This document shows, one piece after another, positions 50,249 through 61,575 of a DNA stretch of 64,000 bases. The notes beneath the pieces are model-generated. The model made no database searches. It worked only from the letters and a program-made list of their open reading frames with translations, and was not told where the DNA came from. Both the position numbers and the translations under genes were made by a program. Numbering within the stretch: the first letter of the stretch is position 1; every line of letters begins with the position of its first letter. This DNA comes from Hyphomonadaceae bacterium (GTDB lineage: Bacteria; Pseudomonadota; Alphaproteobacteria; Caulobacterales; Aquidulcibacteraceae): positions 206,608 to 270,607 of the forward strand of contig JAHDXR010000004.1 in NCBI GenBank assembly GCA_023384105.1. The letters are read 5' to 3'.

Positions 50249-51064
50249 TCAGGCCGGCGCGCGCAGCGCCGCCTGTTTGGCCGCTTCGTTCGCGTAGGCG
50301 ATAAAGCCGCGAATGAGAAAACCGCCCGCGCGGTCGCCGTATCTCAGCGGCGAACCGTCGAGCCGCATGACGCCGCCGCCCGCGGCTTTGAGCACGGCGT
50401 GGCCGGCGGCCGCGTCCCATTCGCTGACCTCGCCGAAGCGCGGGTAAAGGTCCGCCGCGCCCTCGGCGAGGCGGCAGAACTTGATCGACGAACTGGCGTG
50501 CGCCGAAACGCCGCCGAGCTTGGCGATGAAGCCGGCGGTCGCTTCGTTGCGCCCGGAGAGGTCGGAGGCGACGATGCGCCATTGCGCCGGCGGCTCGGCT
50601 TGGGCGTGGATCGCGCGCAGTGCGCCTTGCAGCGCGGCCGTGCGCACGTCGCAGCGGCCGGCGAGGGCGCCGCCCGGTTCGCCGGCGTAGAGTTCGCCGG
50701 TCGCCGGCGCGTACACAACGCCGATTGTCGGCGCGGCGTCCTCGACCAGCGCGATATTGACGGTGAACTGATCGCCGCCCTTGGTGAAGCCGCGCGTGCC
50801 GTCGAGCGGATCGACGCAGAAGAAGCGCGCGCCGCAGTCGGGAATGCGGCCTTCCGCAGACGCTTCCTCGCCGAGCATCGGAATGTCGGGCGCAAGCCGT
50901 TTCAAGCCCGCCTCGATCACCGCTTCGGCGCGCTGGTCGGCGATCGTGACGATCGAACCGTCGCCTTTTGTCTGCGATTCAAAGCCGGCTTCGCGCACGG
51001 CCATGATCTCGCGCCCCGCGTCGAGTGCGAGTGCGATCAGGTCGTCGAGGGCGGGGCGCGTCAT
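50249..51064 (-). CDS. cysQ: 3'(2'),5'-bisphosphate nucleotidase (CysQ-like)
   Basis: A 271-residue inositol-monophosphatase-family enzyme. Metal-binding motifs are visible: GEEASAEG, DPLDGTRGFTKG and EWDAAAGHAVLKAAGG. The extended DPLDGTRGF with TRGFTKGG is characteristic of CysQ, which removes the toxic by-product PAP from sulfate assimilation. A general inositol phosphatase is the alternative. It starts 27 bases downstream of the nadE stop. Confidence 0.87.
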   Translation of the reverse strand: MTRPALDDLIALALDAGREIMAVREAGFESQTKGDGSIVTIADQRAEAVIEAGLKRLAPDIPMLGEEASAEGRIPDCGARFFCVDPLDGTRGFTKGGDQFTVNIALVEDAAPTIGVVYAPATGELYAGEPGGALAGRCDVRTAALQGALRAIHAQAEPPAQWRIVASDLSGRNEATAGFIAKLGGVSAHASSSIKFCRLAEGAADLYPRFGEVSEWDAAAGHAVLKAAGGGVMRLDGSPLRYGDRAGGFLIRGFIAYANEAAKQAALRAPA

Positions 51065-51091
51065 AGGCGTCAGATGCGCGATGGCGCGCGC

Positions 51092-53107
<2,016 letters not shown>

Positions 53108-53150
53108 TGCAGAAAGCCTACCACATTGTGCTCCGCCAGACCATAAAGGC

Positions 53151-53381
53151 TCATTCGTGCTCTTTGCGCTCGAACTCGACGTGGTCGTCGTAACCTTTAC
53201 GCGCCGAATGGAAGACCAGCGCCATCAGCCCGCCGCCCACGGCCAGCGACAGCACCGTGCCCAAGGTTAACGCGATCCAGCCATGGATGCTCATGGCCGA
53301 CGCGTCCCAATTGGTGAGCGCGCCGAACATCACGATCGCCAGCAGGCTCCCGAGCGACAGCGTGAGCAGGAAAACCTTCAT
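53151..53381 (-). CDS. small two-helix membrane protein
   Basis: A 76-residue protein with two hydrophobic helices (VFLLTLSLGSLLAIVMFGAL and about 31-55) and a charged tail rich in His, Lys and Glu. The start is the ATG giving MKVFLLTL. It lies 43 bases upstream of nadE on the same strand. Function unknown. Confidence 0.65.
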   Translation of the reverse strand: MKVFLLTLSLGSLLAIVMFGALTNWDASAMSIHGWIALTLGTVLSLAVGGGLMALVFHSARKGYDDHVEFERKEHE

Positions 53382-53479
53382 GAGGGCATAGTGGCGTGCG
53401 CACGCGCGCCGCGCCAGCCGCCACAAGGTCGCGCAGCGGCAATTCTCACATGGACCGAAGGGCTATCGCCCTGAAGCCG

Positions 53480-53869
53480 TTAGCCGCCGCAGAAGGGGGG
53501 CATCGCCACCGGCTCGGCGGCGGTGCGTTGGCGCCACTGGCCGTTGGCGTCGCGATAGCGTTCACCTATGGCGATGCGGCTCTGGAACACTTCGCAGGCC
53601 ACGGCGGCGGCCATCTCGTTGACCGAGACGTTCCGTTCGGCGGCGCGGCGCGTATAGAGCTGGCGGCGCTGGATGTTGTTCTGTTCGACGCGCCCGCGCA
53701 GGTCGGCGGAGACGCTCGCGCCCGGCACGAAGCCGAGATAACCGTCGGCCTGTTCGCCGATCAGGCCCGCGGCGCGGGCTTGGCTCAGGGTGGCGTCCTG
53801 CGCCACGGCCGGCGCTGCGAGCGCCAGGGCGGCGGCGGTCAGAGCGGCTGCTGCAAGTGCGCGGATCAT
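53480..53869 (-). CDS. ydbL: YdbL-family periplasmic protein
   Basis: A 129-residue exported protein (signal peptide MIRALAAAALTAAALALAAP) of the DUF1318/YdbL family. Signature segments are ARAAGLIGEQADGYLGFVPG and VNEMAAAVACEVFQSRIA. In E. coli YdbL assists the YdbH-YnbE bridge that carries phospholipid to the outer membrane. Its start overlaps the ynbE stop by ATGA and ydbH lies upstream, in the same order as E. coli. Confidence 0.9.
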   Translation of the reverse strand: MIRALAAAALTAAALALAAPAVAQDATLSQARAAGLIGEQADGYLGFVPGASVSADLRGRVEQNNIQRRQLYTRRAAERNVSVNEMAAAVACEVFQSRIAIGERYRDANGQWRQRTAAEPVAMPPFCGG

Positions 53870-54072
53870 TGGGATGGGCCTCCGAACAGGTCGGCGTTGT
53901 TCTGCAGCAGGTCCTGGGCGTCGCGCTCAAGGCGGACGATGACCTCCTGCCGGATATTGACGTTGAGATTGATCTCGATCGGCTCCTCAGGCGCCTGGAT
54001 TTGCACCGGGATGCAGCCGGCCAAAGCAGCCGCCGCGCCCAGGCTCGAAAGCAGAATTGCTCGCGTGCGCAT
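53866..54072 (-). CDS. ynbE: YnbE-family outer-membrane lipoprotein
   Basis: A 68-residue lipoprotein. Its lipobox is ALAGC at about residue 20, followed by the pattern IPVQIQAPEEPIEINLNVNI, the short beta-strand that in E. coli YnbE stacks on the end of YdbH. The start is the ATG giving MRTRAILLSS. It is coupled to ydbL by a four-base overlap and lies 55 bases downstream of the ydbH gene. Confidence 0.88.
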   Translation of the reverse strand: MRTRAILLSSLGAAAALAGCIPVQIQAPEEPIEINLNVNIRQEVIVRLERDAQDLLQNNADLFGGPSQ

Positions 54073-54127
54073 GAAGAACTCCGTAGCGCCGCTGGTAGCG
54101 GCGTTGAGCTGAATGGACCCTGAATTC

Positions 54128-57100
54128 TTATTCGGAGCCGGGCGGCCTCCGGTCAACCGGTTCCTGCTCATCGCCGTTCCGGGACCGGTTGAGCAGGCTG
54201 CCGGGATTGGCGATGGTGGCGGCGGTCTGGGCCAGGCGGCGGAACGGCGCGGTGACGCGCACATGAAAGACGAACGGCACGCCGCGGACGCTCACCCGGC
54301 CAAGGCCCGGGACCGGCGCGACCGGCCCGAGATCGACCGGCCTGCCGGTGTTGCGGCCGGTGAATTCGATGGACGAGACCACCTCGCCGTTGAGATCGCC
54401 GTCGAGCGTCAGCGACAGCGCGTCATAGCGGAAGCCGCGCAGCGCGTCGAAAGCGATGCGCGAAATGCCGTCGGCGCCTGCGCCGGCGTTGCCGGTGTAG
54501 GATATCGTGCCACCTTCGCCTTGCGCCCGGACGATGCCGCGTTCGACATAGGCGCTGCGGCGCGTGAGCAGCAGCGGGAAGGAGCCCGCCAGCAGTCCGG
54601 TGGCTTGCAGGTCCGGAAGCTGCAGCTCCGCGAGCAGCCGCGAGGCGTCGACGTCGCGCAGCGTGAGTTCGAAGCGGGTTTCGTCCGCGCCCAGCGTGAT
54701 TGCGGCGGGCTCCATCGCCAGCACGCCGGAGGCGAAGTCGAACTCGGCGTGTTCGATGTTCACGCGCTGTTCGGCCAACAGCTGGAAGCGCACGCGCCCG
54801 TTAGTGACCGCCACGCCCGGATTGAGCAGGCCGATGCTGAGTTCCTGACCGGGCGGCGTCGTTAGCGCGAACAGATCGTCGAAGACGATCTCGCCATTGG
54901 CGTTCTCGATGATCGGGATCGTCGCGGTGGCGAGCGAGACGCCGTTCAGCCGCATGCGGCCTGTGCTGGCGATGGCGTCGCGGGTCCAGGCGATGTCGGC
55001 GACGACGTCGGCGGCGCCCGACACGCTCTCGACCAAGCCGCGCGCCTGTTCGGTGATGTCATAGGGCTGCAGGTTTGGGCCGAATACGAGCGGCGCCGTG
55101 ATCTCCGCGGCGCCCTGGCCGACATCCATGTCGTGGCGGGCGGTGAAGCTGGCCAGCTGCCTGTCGCGCGCGTCGAGCAGGATGGCGCCGGCGGCGGCGA
55201 CATCGCCGTCGCGCAGCAGCGCGTTCACATCGACGAGCCGTAGCGGGTTGAACAGCGGGCGCTCGTTTTCGCTGGCGGGCCGGTGGGCGGTGAGCAGTGC
55301 TTCGGCGGCGGTGACGCGGATCACCGCCTGGCCGTCCTCCGGCGCCGCCGACCATGCGCCTTCGATGGCGGAGACCGCGCCCGGCAGCGTCGGATCCTCC
55401 AGCGTGCCGGAGGCGAAGCCGCCATTGATGCGCCAGCTGTCGGCGATGTGCGCATTCGCCGTGATCTGACTCATCTGCAGCGCCAGCGTGCGGTCTTCCG
55501 CCATGTCGATGGTCAGCGTCGGCGCATCGGCCACAAGCGCGAGCGTCATGTCGTCGGAACGGCCGCGGAACCGGCCGACGACATTGTGCGCGCCGACGCG
55601 CGCCGGCTGCGCCTGCGGGCCGGCCATGCGCCCATGCAGCGCCAGGCGCTGGATCGAGAAACCGCCGGACAGATTGCGCGCGCGATCAGCTGCGATCAGC
55701 GCGCCTTCGAGCGGGCAGAGTGCGAAATCGCCATTCGCGAAGGAAAGGCCGGCGGCGTCGAGGCCGCCCATACGCACCGGAAGGCAGCCGCTATTGGTCG
55801 CCACGCGCCAGCCATCGCCCCAGGAAATCGCGACATCGAGCGTCGGCGCGAGGTCGCGCACTTGGCCGTCGCCGATCGGGCCGGTGATGCGTGCGGGGCC
55901 GCGCAGGTCGAGGCGGCCGCGCCCGCCCGGCGCCGCGGCGACCGTGACGCCGATCTCGTCGGCGGCGATGCTGGCGTTCTCGGCGCGCCAGTTCTGCAAG
56001 GTCAGCGTGCCGTCGGCCTCGAACGGAACTTCGGCGGATGCAGTGACGGTGTCGAACAGCAGCGTGGCGTCCGGCGCGCCGCCGCCCGTGAGCTCAAGCG
56101 CGACAGCGCCCGTGAGGCGCGGGCCGGGCCATTGCAGGACCAGTGCAGGCGCGTCGCGCCGCAGCGGCGAAAGACGCAGCCGCGCGCCGGACGCGGCGCG
56201 CGCTTCCACCGGCGCCGTGACGGTGAGGCGCGGGCCTTGCGGGTCGGCGCCGATCAGCAGCGGCGCGCTCAGCGTGAAGCTGTCGGCGGCGCGGTCGAGC
56301 GCGCTCCTCGCCTGCGCGAATGTGGGGCCGAGCGGCGTGCCGTCGAGATCGGGGAGCGCGCTGCGCAGCGTCTGCTGCGCGTCGGCGTCGAGCGACGTGC
56401 GTGTGAGCGTCAGCAGCGCATCGCCGGAAACACGCCTGGCGTCGTCGATGAAGAAGCGGCCGCTCGCGGCCGGCTGCTGCGAGATCATGCCGAGGCCGGC
56501 GAAGCGCGCCCCGCCGACGCTCCAGCGTCCGCGCCCTTGCGCGCCGGCGCCTTCCGCATCCGCTTCGGCGCGCGCATCCTGCATGGCGATGTCGTTGAAC
56601 GAAAGGCTCGCCGCTTGCGCTCGCGCCTGCGCGGTCCAGTCGGTGAGCGCAAGCGCGTCTTCGCGGGTCTGCGCGTCGCCCCGGAAGGTCACCGCGACGC
56701 GCGAGGCGGTGACGCTTTCGGCGTCGAGGCTGGCCAGGCGCAACGCCGCTTCCGCATCGATCCGCGCCAGATCGAGCGGCGCGCGCCCCGTCGCCACCAG
56801 CTGCGCCTCTTCCGCGCGCGCGCCGTTCCAGGCAAGGCCGCGCGCTTGCGCCGCCAGGCGGAACGCGAGCGTGTCCTGGCGCGAGAGGATGACGAGTTCA
56901 GCGCCGCCGCGCTCGAGCGCATAGGCCTGGCCCGGCCGGCTGGTCTCGGCGATGCGGCCGACGGCGCTGAAGTCCTCGCCGATGCGGCCCGTCGCTTCGA
57001 ACGCGCCTTCGAGGGCGCCGAACGGCGCCTCGATCAGGACGCCGCCGTCGACGACCTCCAGTTCGATCCGCGGTACGGTGGGCCGGCGCGCGCCGGGCGG

Positions 57101-57550
57101 GCCGCCGCTGATATTGTCGAGCGCCCCGGCCGACACCCGCCCGCCGCGGTCCAGCCGCAGCCGCAGCCGCGGTTCCATGAGCCGCACCCGATCGAGCTGC
57201 GGCGCGAACCCGCGCCAGCGCCAGCGCGCCTCGACGGCGGAAATGGCCGCATCCGGGCTGGATTCGGCGCCGAAACGGATGTTGGCGAGCACGATGCTGT
57301 GGATATCCAGGCTGAGAACGTCGAAGTCCGCCTCCGCCCCCCGCTCGGAAAGGGCCGCCCCGATCATGAACTTCGCCAGCGGGATCCGGGCGAGCCAGAC
57401 GCCGGCGGCGACCAGGGTGGTGCTGACGGTCAGCGCCGCGAACGCCGTCGCCCAGCCGATCAGATACCGGCGGGGGGGCGGCGGTTCGGCGGGCGCAGCA
57501 GGCGTCCGCTCTTGACTCGCAACGGCCTGGTTAGACCTATGTGCCATCAT
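54128..57550 (-). CDS. ydbH: YdbH-family AsmA-like intermembrane lipid transporter
   Basis: A 1140-residue protein with an N-terminal inner-membrane anchor (about 29-55) and a long repetitive beta-rich body typical of the AsmA/TamB-like group. A C-terminal domain near residues 860-1120 is the one named after dicarboxylate transport (YdbH). These proteins form a groove crossing the periplasm for phospholipids, redundantly with TamB and YhdP in E. coli. Downstream ynbE and ydbL complete the unit. Confidence 0.88.
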   Translation of the reverse strand: MMAHRSNQAVASQERTPAAPAEPPPPRRYLIGWATAFAALTVSTTLVAAGVWLARIPLAKFMIGAALSERGAEADFDVLSLDIHSIVLANIRFGAESSPDAAISAVEARWRWRGFAPQLDRVRLMEPRLRLRLDRGGRVSAGALDNISGGPPGARRPTVPRIELEVVDGGVLIEAPFGALEGAFEATGRIGEDFSAVGRIAETSRPGQAYALERGGAELVILSRQDTLAFRLAAQARGLAWNGARAEEAQLVATGRAPLDLARIDAEAALRLASLDAESVTASRVAVTFRGDAQTREDALALTDWTAQARAQAASLSFNDIAMQDARAEADAEGAGAQGRGRWSVGGARFAGLGMISQQPAASGRFFIDDARRVSGDALLTLTRTSLDADAQQTLRSALPDLDGTPLGPTFAQARSALDRAADSFTLSAPLLIGADPQGPRLTVTAPVEARAASGARLRLSPLRRDAPALVLQWPGPRLTGAVALELTGGGAPDATLLFDTVTASAEVPFEADGTLTLQNWRAENASIAADEIGVTVAAAPGGRGRLDLRGPARITGPIGDGQVRDLAPTLDVAISWGDGWRVATNSGCLPVRMGGLDAAGLSFANGDFALCPLEGALIAADRARNLSGGFSIQRLALHGRMAGPQAQPARVGAHNVVGRFRGRSDDMTLALVADAPTLTIDMAEDRTLALQMSQITANAHIADSWRINGGFASGTLEDPTLPGAVSAIEGAWSAAPEDGQAVIRVTAAEALLTAHRPASENERPLFNPLRLVDVNALLRDGDVAAAGAILLDARDRQLASFTARHDMDVGQGAAEITAPLVFGPNLQPYDITEQARGLVESVSGAADVVADIAWTRDAIASTGRMRLNGVSLATATIPIIENANGEIVFDDLFALTTPPGQELSIGLLNPGVAVTNGRVRFQLLAEQRVNIEHAEFDFASGVLAMEPAAITLGADETRFELTLRDVDASRLLAELQLPDLQATGLLAGSFPLLLTRRSAYVERGIVRAQGEGGTISYTGNAGAGADGISRIAFDALRGFRYDALSLTLDGDLNGEVVSSIEFTGRNTGRPVDLGPVAPVPGLGRVSVRGVPFVFHVRVTAPFRRLAQTAATIANPGSLLNRSRNGDEQEPVDRRPPGSE

Positions 57551-57710
57551 CCTTCGCTTGGCGCGGTCCTTGCTGGTCTGGCTTTGTCCTTGCGGGACGC
57601 CTTCGCGGCTCTTGGAATGACGTCATTTCAGTTTCTGGTCGGATAACCAAACGGCTGAAAACGCTTGTCGGGCCTGAGTTTTTTCACTTAACCGGCATTG
57701 GAGCATAAGA

Positions 57711-59075
57711 TTGCGAGCAGAATTCGCTCATCGGCTCATGAAAGCCAGGCAAGGCATGGCCGCCTTCGGCGTCATGGCCGTCGCCGCGGCCGGCGGGCTG
57801 GGCCTGGCCTGGAATGCGGGCCTGTTTTCCGGCGCGGCCGACGCTGCCGCTGCGGAAACTGCTGCAATTCGTGAAGACGCCGCCCGCCGGGCCGAGCATC
57901 TGGCGTTTACCGAAGTTTACCTGGCCCACGAGGCGCGCGAGCTGCGGGTCGCCAATGGCGAGACCCTGGCCGGCCTCTTGACCCGCGCCGGCGCTTCGAG
58001 CTCGGAAGCCAGCGCGGCGCTGGCCTCGATCGCCGACGTTTACAATCCGCGCCGGCTGCGCCCCGGCCAGCAGGTGAGCCTGTTCTTTGACCGCCGCAGC
58101 GGCGACGCGCGGCTGACGGGCGTGGCCTTCCGTTCGGAGCCGGGCGCGTCGGTCCTGGCCAACCGCACGCGGGCGGGGGGCTTCGCCGCGCGCGAAGTGC
58201 TGATGCCGGTGACGTTCGAGATCGCCCGCATCGCCTCGTCGGTGGAGACGAGCCTCTACTCCAGCGCGCTGCAGCTCGGCGCGACCGACCGCGAAGTCGC
58301 GGCGCTGGCGGATGCGTTCGCGTACGACGTCGACTTTCAGCGCGACGTTCGCCCGGGCGACGACTTCGAGATCGTGTTCGAGCGCTATTACGACGACGAA
58401 GGCAACACGGTGCGCACCGGCAACATGCTGTTCGTGTCGCTGGAATCGGGCCGCGGTTCGCGCGCCTTCTATTCGTTCATTGCGCCCGGCGATTCACAGC
58501 CGGATTGGTACGACGAGAACGGCCGCAGCGCGCGGCGCTTCCTGATGAAGACGCCGATCAACGGCGCGCGGCTCTCTTCCGGCTATGGCATGCGCCGCCA
58601 TCCGATCCTCGGATACTCGCGCATGCACCAGGGCACGGACTTCGCCGCGCCGACGGGCACGCCGATCCTCGCCGCCGGCGATGGGACCATTGCGCGCGCC
58701 GGCCCGTATGGCGGCTACGGCAATTATGTCCGCATCCGCCACGCCAATGGCTACGAAACCGCTTACGCGCACATGTCCCGCTTCGCGCGCGGCATGCGCG
58801 CCGGCGCGCGCGTGCGCCAGGGACAGGTGATCGGCTATGTGGGAACCACCGGCCGCTCCACCGGTCCGCACCTGCATTACGAGGTGCTGCAGCGCGGCCG
58901 GCAGATGAACCCGATGACGTTGCGTGTCGCCAACGGCCGCAATCTCGAAGGGCGCGCGCTCGAACTGTTCATGATCGAGCGCGAGCGCATCGACACGCTG
59001 CGCCAAGCGCGGGCGAGAGAAACCGCGACCGTGCATCAGGCCGTAGCGCCGGCCCAGCCCCGCAGCGGCCGCTGA
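57711..59075 (+). CDS. M23-family peptidoglycan metallo-endopeptidase
   Basis: A 454-residue exported or anchored peptidase. A hydrophobic segment near residues 17-38 is followed by an OapA/LysM-like domain (about 75-120) and a helical middle. The M23 domain (about 285-390) has zinc ligands in MHQGTDFA and GPHLHYE. It should cleave peptidoglycan cross-links during growth or division. The TTG start is preferred because GGAG lies seven bases before it; an ATG at 57738 is possible. The region 57551-57710 before it is the divergent promoter space shared with ydbH; I see only a lone TTAACC half-site. Confidence 0.9.
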   Translation: MRAEFAHRLMKARQGMAAFGVMAVAAAGGLGLAWNAGLFSGAADAAAAETAAIREDAARRAEHLAFTEVYLAHEARELRVANGETLAGLLTRAGASSSEASAALASIADVYNPRRLRPGQQVSLFFDRRSGDARLTGVAFRSEPGASVLANRTRAGGFAAREVLMPVTFEIARIASSVETSLYSSALQLGATDREVAALADAFAYDVDFQRDVRPGDDFEIVFERYYDDEGNTVRTGNMLFVSLESGRGSRAFYSFIAPGDSQPDWYDENGRSARRFLMKTPINGARLSSGYGMRRHPILGYSRMHQGTDFAAPTGTPILAAGDGTIARAGPYGGYGNYVRIRHANGYETAYAHMSRFARGMRAGARVRQGQVIGYVGTTGRSTGPHLHYEVLQRGRQMNPMTLRVANGRNLEGRALELFMIERERIDTLRQARARETATVHQAVAPAQPRSGR

Positions 59076-59204
59076 ACGAGACCTTCGGCGCGTTCACAAC
59101 TCAACTGTTGACCCCACCAGAATCCGGCGCATTGTCATAGTCCGGGGTTGGTAGTGCGGTTCGGCTAGTCCGGGCGGCCTACGCTGAGCTGAAGCGCAGG
59201 GACG

Positions 59205-59837
59205 ATGGGCATTCGGGCACTGATAGCTGACGATCACGAACTTTTCCGCAGCGGATTGAAGCAGCTGCTCGCGGACTCGCTCGGGGCCGAGGAGGTGCGC
59301 GAGGCCGAAACCCTGGACCAGGCGATCGAAATCCTCACCAATGAGGGTGCCGGCGATCTGGTGCTGGTCGACCTGCGCATGCCCGGCATGTCGGGGGCCG
59401 AGGCGCTGGCGGCGCTTCGGGACGGCTTTCCGAACGCGAAGATCGCCGTGGTGTCGGCGTGGGAAGAGCGCAGCGAGATCCTCGCCGCCCTCAGCGCCGG
59501 CGTGCACGGCTACATCCCGAAGTCGCTGTCGTCGGCGGAGATTGCGGGCGCCATCCAGACCATTCTCGAAGGCCGCATCTATGTGCCGGCGACGATCGGC
59601 CGGCGCGAGCCGGGCAGCCCCGTCGCGAGCGCGGCGCAGCCGGGCCTGACCGACAGCAAGCTCACGCTTCGGCAGAAGGAAGTGCTGAACGAGCTGCTGA
59701 AGGGGCAGGCGAGCAAGGAAATCGCGCGCACGCTCGATATCGCCGAAGGCACGGTGAAGATCCACCTAGCCGCGATTTATCGCGCGCTCGGCGTGCGCAC
59801 CCGCGCCGAGGCGATCGCCAAGCTCAAGTCGCAGTAG
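59205..59837 (+). CDS. NarL/LuxR-type response regulator
   Basis: A 210-residue regulator. The receiver has acidic D-D-H near the start (IADDHELFRSG), phospho-Asp in LVLVDLRMPG and Lys in GYIPKSLS. The LuxR-type helix-turn-helix has LTLRQKEVLNELLKGQASKEIARTLDIAEGTVK split over two helices. It is convergent with the hybrid kinase and the two 3' ends overlap by 14 bases. It is probably an output of the kinases to its right, though not in their operon. Confidence 0.92.
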   Translation: MGIRALIADDHELFRSGLKQLLADSLGAEEVREAETLDQAIEILTNEGAGDLVLVDLRMPGMSGAEALAALRDGFPNAKIAVVSAWEERSEILAALSAGVHGYIPKSLSSAEIAGAIQTILEGRIYVPATIGRREPGSPVASAAQPGLTDSKLTLRQKEVLNELLKGQASKEIARTLDIAEGTVKIHLAAIYRALGVRTRAEAIAKLKSQ

Positions 59838-61575
59838 CGTTGTTGAGCTGCGCCGCGGCGACGGCGGCCAATTCCTCCGCATCGATCGGCTTGATCAGCC
59901 AGGCGTGGCCGGACGCACGCAGGGCATCGAGCGTTTGCGGCTCGGTGTCGCCGGTGATGATCACTATGGACGGCGCGGGCTCGATCAGCGCGCGCAGCCG
60001 CGCCGCCACATCGAGCCCGCGCAGATCGCCATTGATGCGCAGATCGAGCAGCAGCAGGCGCGGGACGAAGCCCTGCCGCACGATGCTCTCCGCTTCCTCG
60101 CCGCTGGCGCACGCGCGCACGTCCGCGCCGAGATCGCGCAGCAGCCCGGCCATCGCTTCGCGTGCGAGCGCGTCGTCGTCCATCGCCAGCACCGGTGCGC
60201 CCGTCAGCGCGTCGCAGCGCGCGCGTTGTGAGACAGGTTGCTCGGGCCGCTGCGCCAGGGGCGCGCTGACCGTGAATCGCGCGCCTTGGCCGGGCGTGGA
60301 GACAAGCTTCACCTGCGCGCCGATCAGGGCGGACAGACGCCGCACGATGGTCAGGCCGAGCCCCAGTCCGTCGCTGCTTGCGCCCAGGCGCTCGAATTCG
60401 TTGAAGATGCGCTCGTGGTCTTCGGCGGCGATGCCCGGCCCGTTGTCGGCGACGGCGATCTCGACCATTCCGCCCTTGGCGCGCGCTTCGAGGCGCGCCG
60501 AGCCGCCATGCTTGACGGCGTTGCCGACAAGATTGGAGATCACGCGTTCCAGCAGCCGCTGATCGGACCGCACCGTAAGGTCGGTAGCCGCGATAATCAC
60601 CTTGTCGCCCGGATGTTCGGCGGCGATGCCTTCGAAGATCGGCTGCAGCGGCGCATCGATGATATTGGGCGTGATGACGCCGGCCTGCAGCCTCGCGAGG
60701 TCCAGCAGGCTTGCGAACATGCCGATCATGGATTGAACGGCGCGATCCATCTTGGCGACGATGTCGCGCGCTTCCTCGGTTTCGACGCGGCGCTCCAGCG
60801 CGGTGAGATAGAGCGTGAGCGCGTGCAGGGGCTGGCGCATGTCGTGGCTGGCGACGGCGAGGAAGCGTGTTTTGGCGATGTCGGATGCGGCCGCTTTCGC
60901 CCGCGCGTCTTCCGCCGCCGCGTGAGCGAGGCGCCAGGTCGTCCGCTCCCGCCGGATCGACACCACCGCCAGCCCGGCCGCCATCAGCGACAATATCCCA
61001 AGCACGATGGCGATCATGTCGAGCTGAGCGCGCCTTTGCTCCGCAAGTTCGCGCGCCGTATCGTTCAGCGCGCCGACGTTCCGCAGCAGATCGTCCATCG
61101 CCGCCCAGATTTCGCTTCGCGCCGTCTCGGCCCGCACCAGCGTTTCGCGGCTGGACGGATCGGCCGCGAGCACCTGCTCGACCAGCGCGGCGACGCGGGC
61201 GGCGTCCGCGGCGAGCGCCGGGTAGGCCGCGCACCGGCGCTGTAGAACGCTGGTGTGGGCGCGCGCAGCCATCTCGGCCGCCGCCGCCGCTTCCGGATCG
61301 ACGCGAACGCGCGACGTCGGCTGGGCGTGGCGCGCGGCTTCCAAGTCTGCGAGCGCCTGGGAAATGTGCAGCGCGTCGTCGCGCACTCCGCGCGAGAGGG
61401 CGATGGTGTCGAGCGTGCGCGCCTGCAGGCTGCTGTGCGCGGAGAACGCGAACGCGAGCGCGGCGACCAGCAGCGCGACGATGATGATGACGCTGATCGA
61501 GAGCGCGTCGGCGCGCGGCGATCTGGGCGGAGGCGTTCCGTCGGCACTCGCGTGCGGTGACGGGACGACGGTCAT
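59824..61575 (-). CDS. hybrid histidine kinase, paralogue A
   Basis: A 583-residue kinase. Two membrane helices (about 28-48 and 176-198) flank a helical periplasmic domain. A coiled linker leads to the dimerisation domain with H-box ASHDMRQPLHAL (H244), N-box LVGNAVKHGG and G-boxes ADNGPGI and GLGLGLTI. A C-terminal receiver has phospho-Asp in LLLLDLRIN. It overlaps the upstream kinase gene by ATGA. The dimerisation domain DNA is identical to that of paralogue B over 270 bases. Confidence 0.93.
   Translation of the reverse strand: MTVVPSPHASADGTPPPRSPRADALSISVIIIVALLVAALAFAFSAHSSLQARTLDTIALSRGVRDDALHISQALADLEAARHAQPTSRVRVDPEAAAAAEMAARAHTSVLQRRCAAYPALAADAARVAALVEQVLAADPSSRETLVRAETARSEIWAAMDDLLRNVGALNDTARELAEQRRAQLDMIAIVLGILSLMAAGLAVVSIRRERTTWRLAHAAAEDARAKAAASDIAKTRFLAVASHDMRQPLHALTLYLTALERRVETEEARDIVAKMDRAVQSMIGMFASLLDLARLQAGVITPNIIDAPLQPIFEGIAAEHPGDKVIIAATDLTVRSDQRLLERVISNLVGNAVKHGGSARLEARAKGGMVEIAVADNGPGIAAEDHERIFNEFERLGASSDGLGLGLTIVRRLSALIGAQVKLVSTPGQGARFTVSAPLAQRPEQPVSQRARCDALTGAPVLAMDDDALAREAMAGLLRDLGADVRACASGEEAESIVRQGFVPRLLLLDLRINGDLRGLDVAARLRALIEPAPSIVIITGDTEPQTLDALRASGHAWLIKPIDAEELAAVAAAQLNNATAT
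60667..60936. repeat. 270-base exact repeat in kinase A
   Basis: Identical to 62418-62687 over the dimerisation/phosphoacceptor region, while the flanks differ clearly. With two mismatches it extends about 25 bases further on the low-coordinate side. It is probably a gene-conversion tract. Confidence 0.9.
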
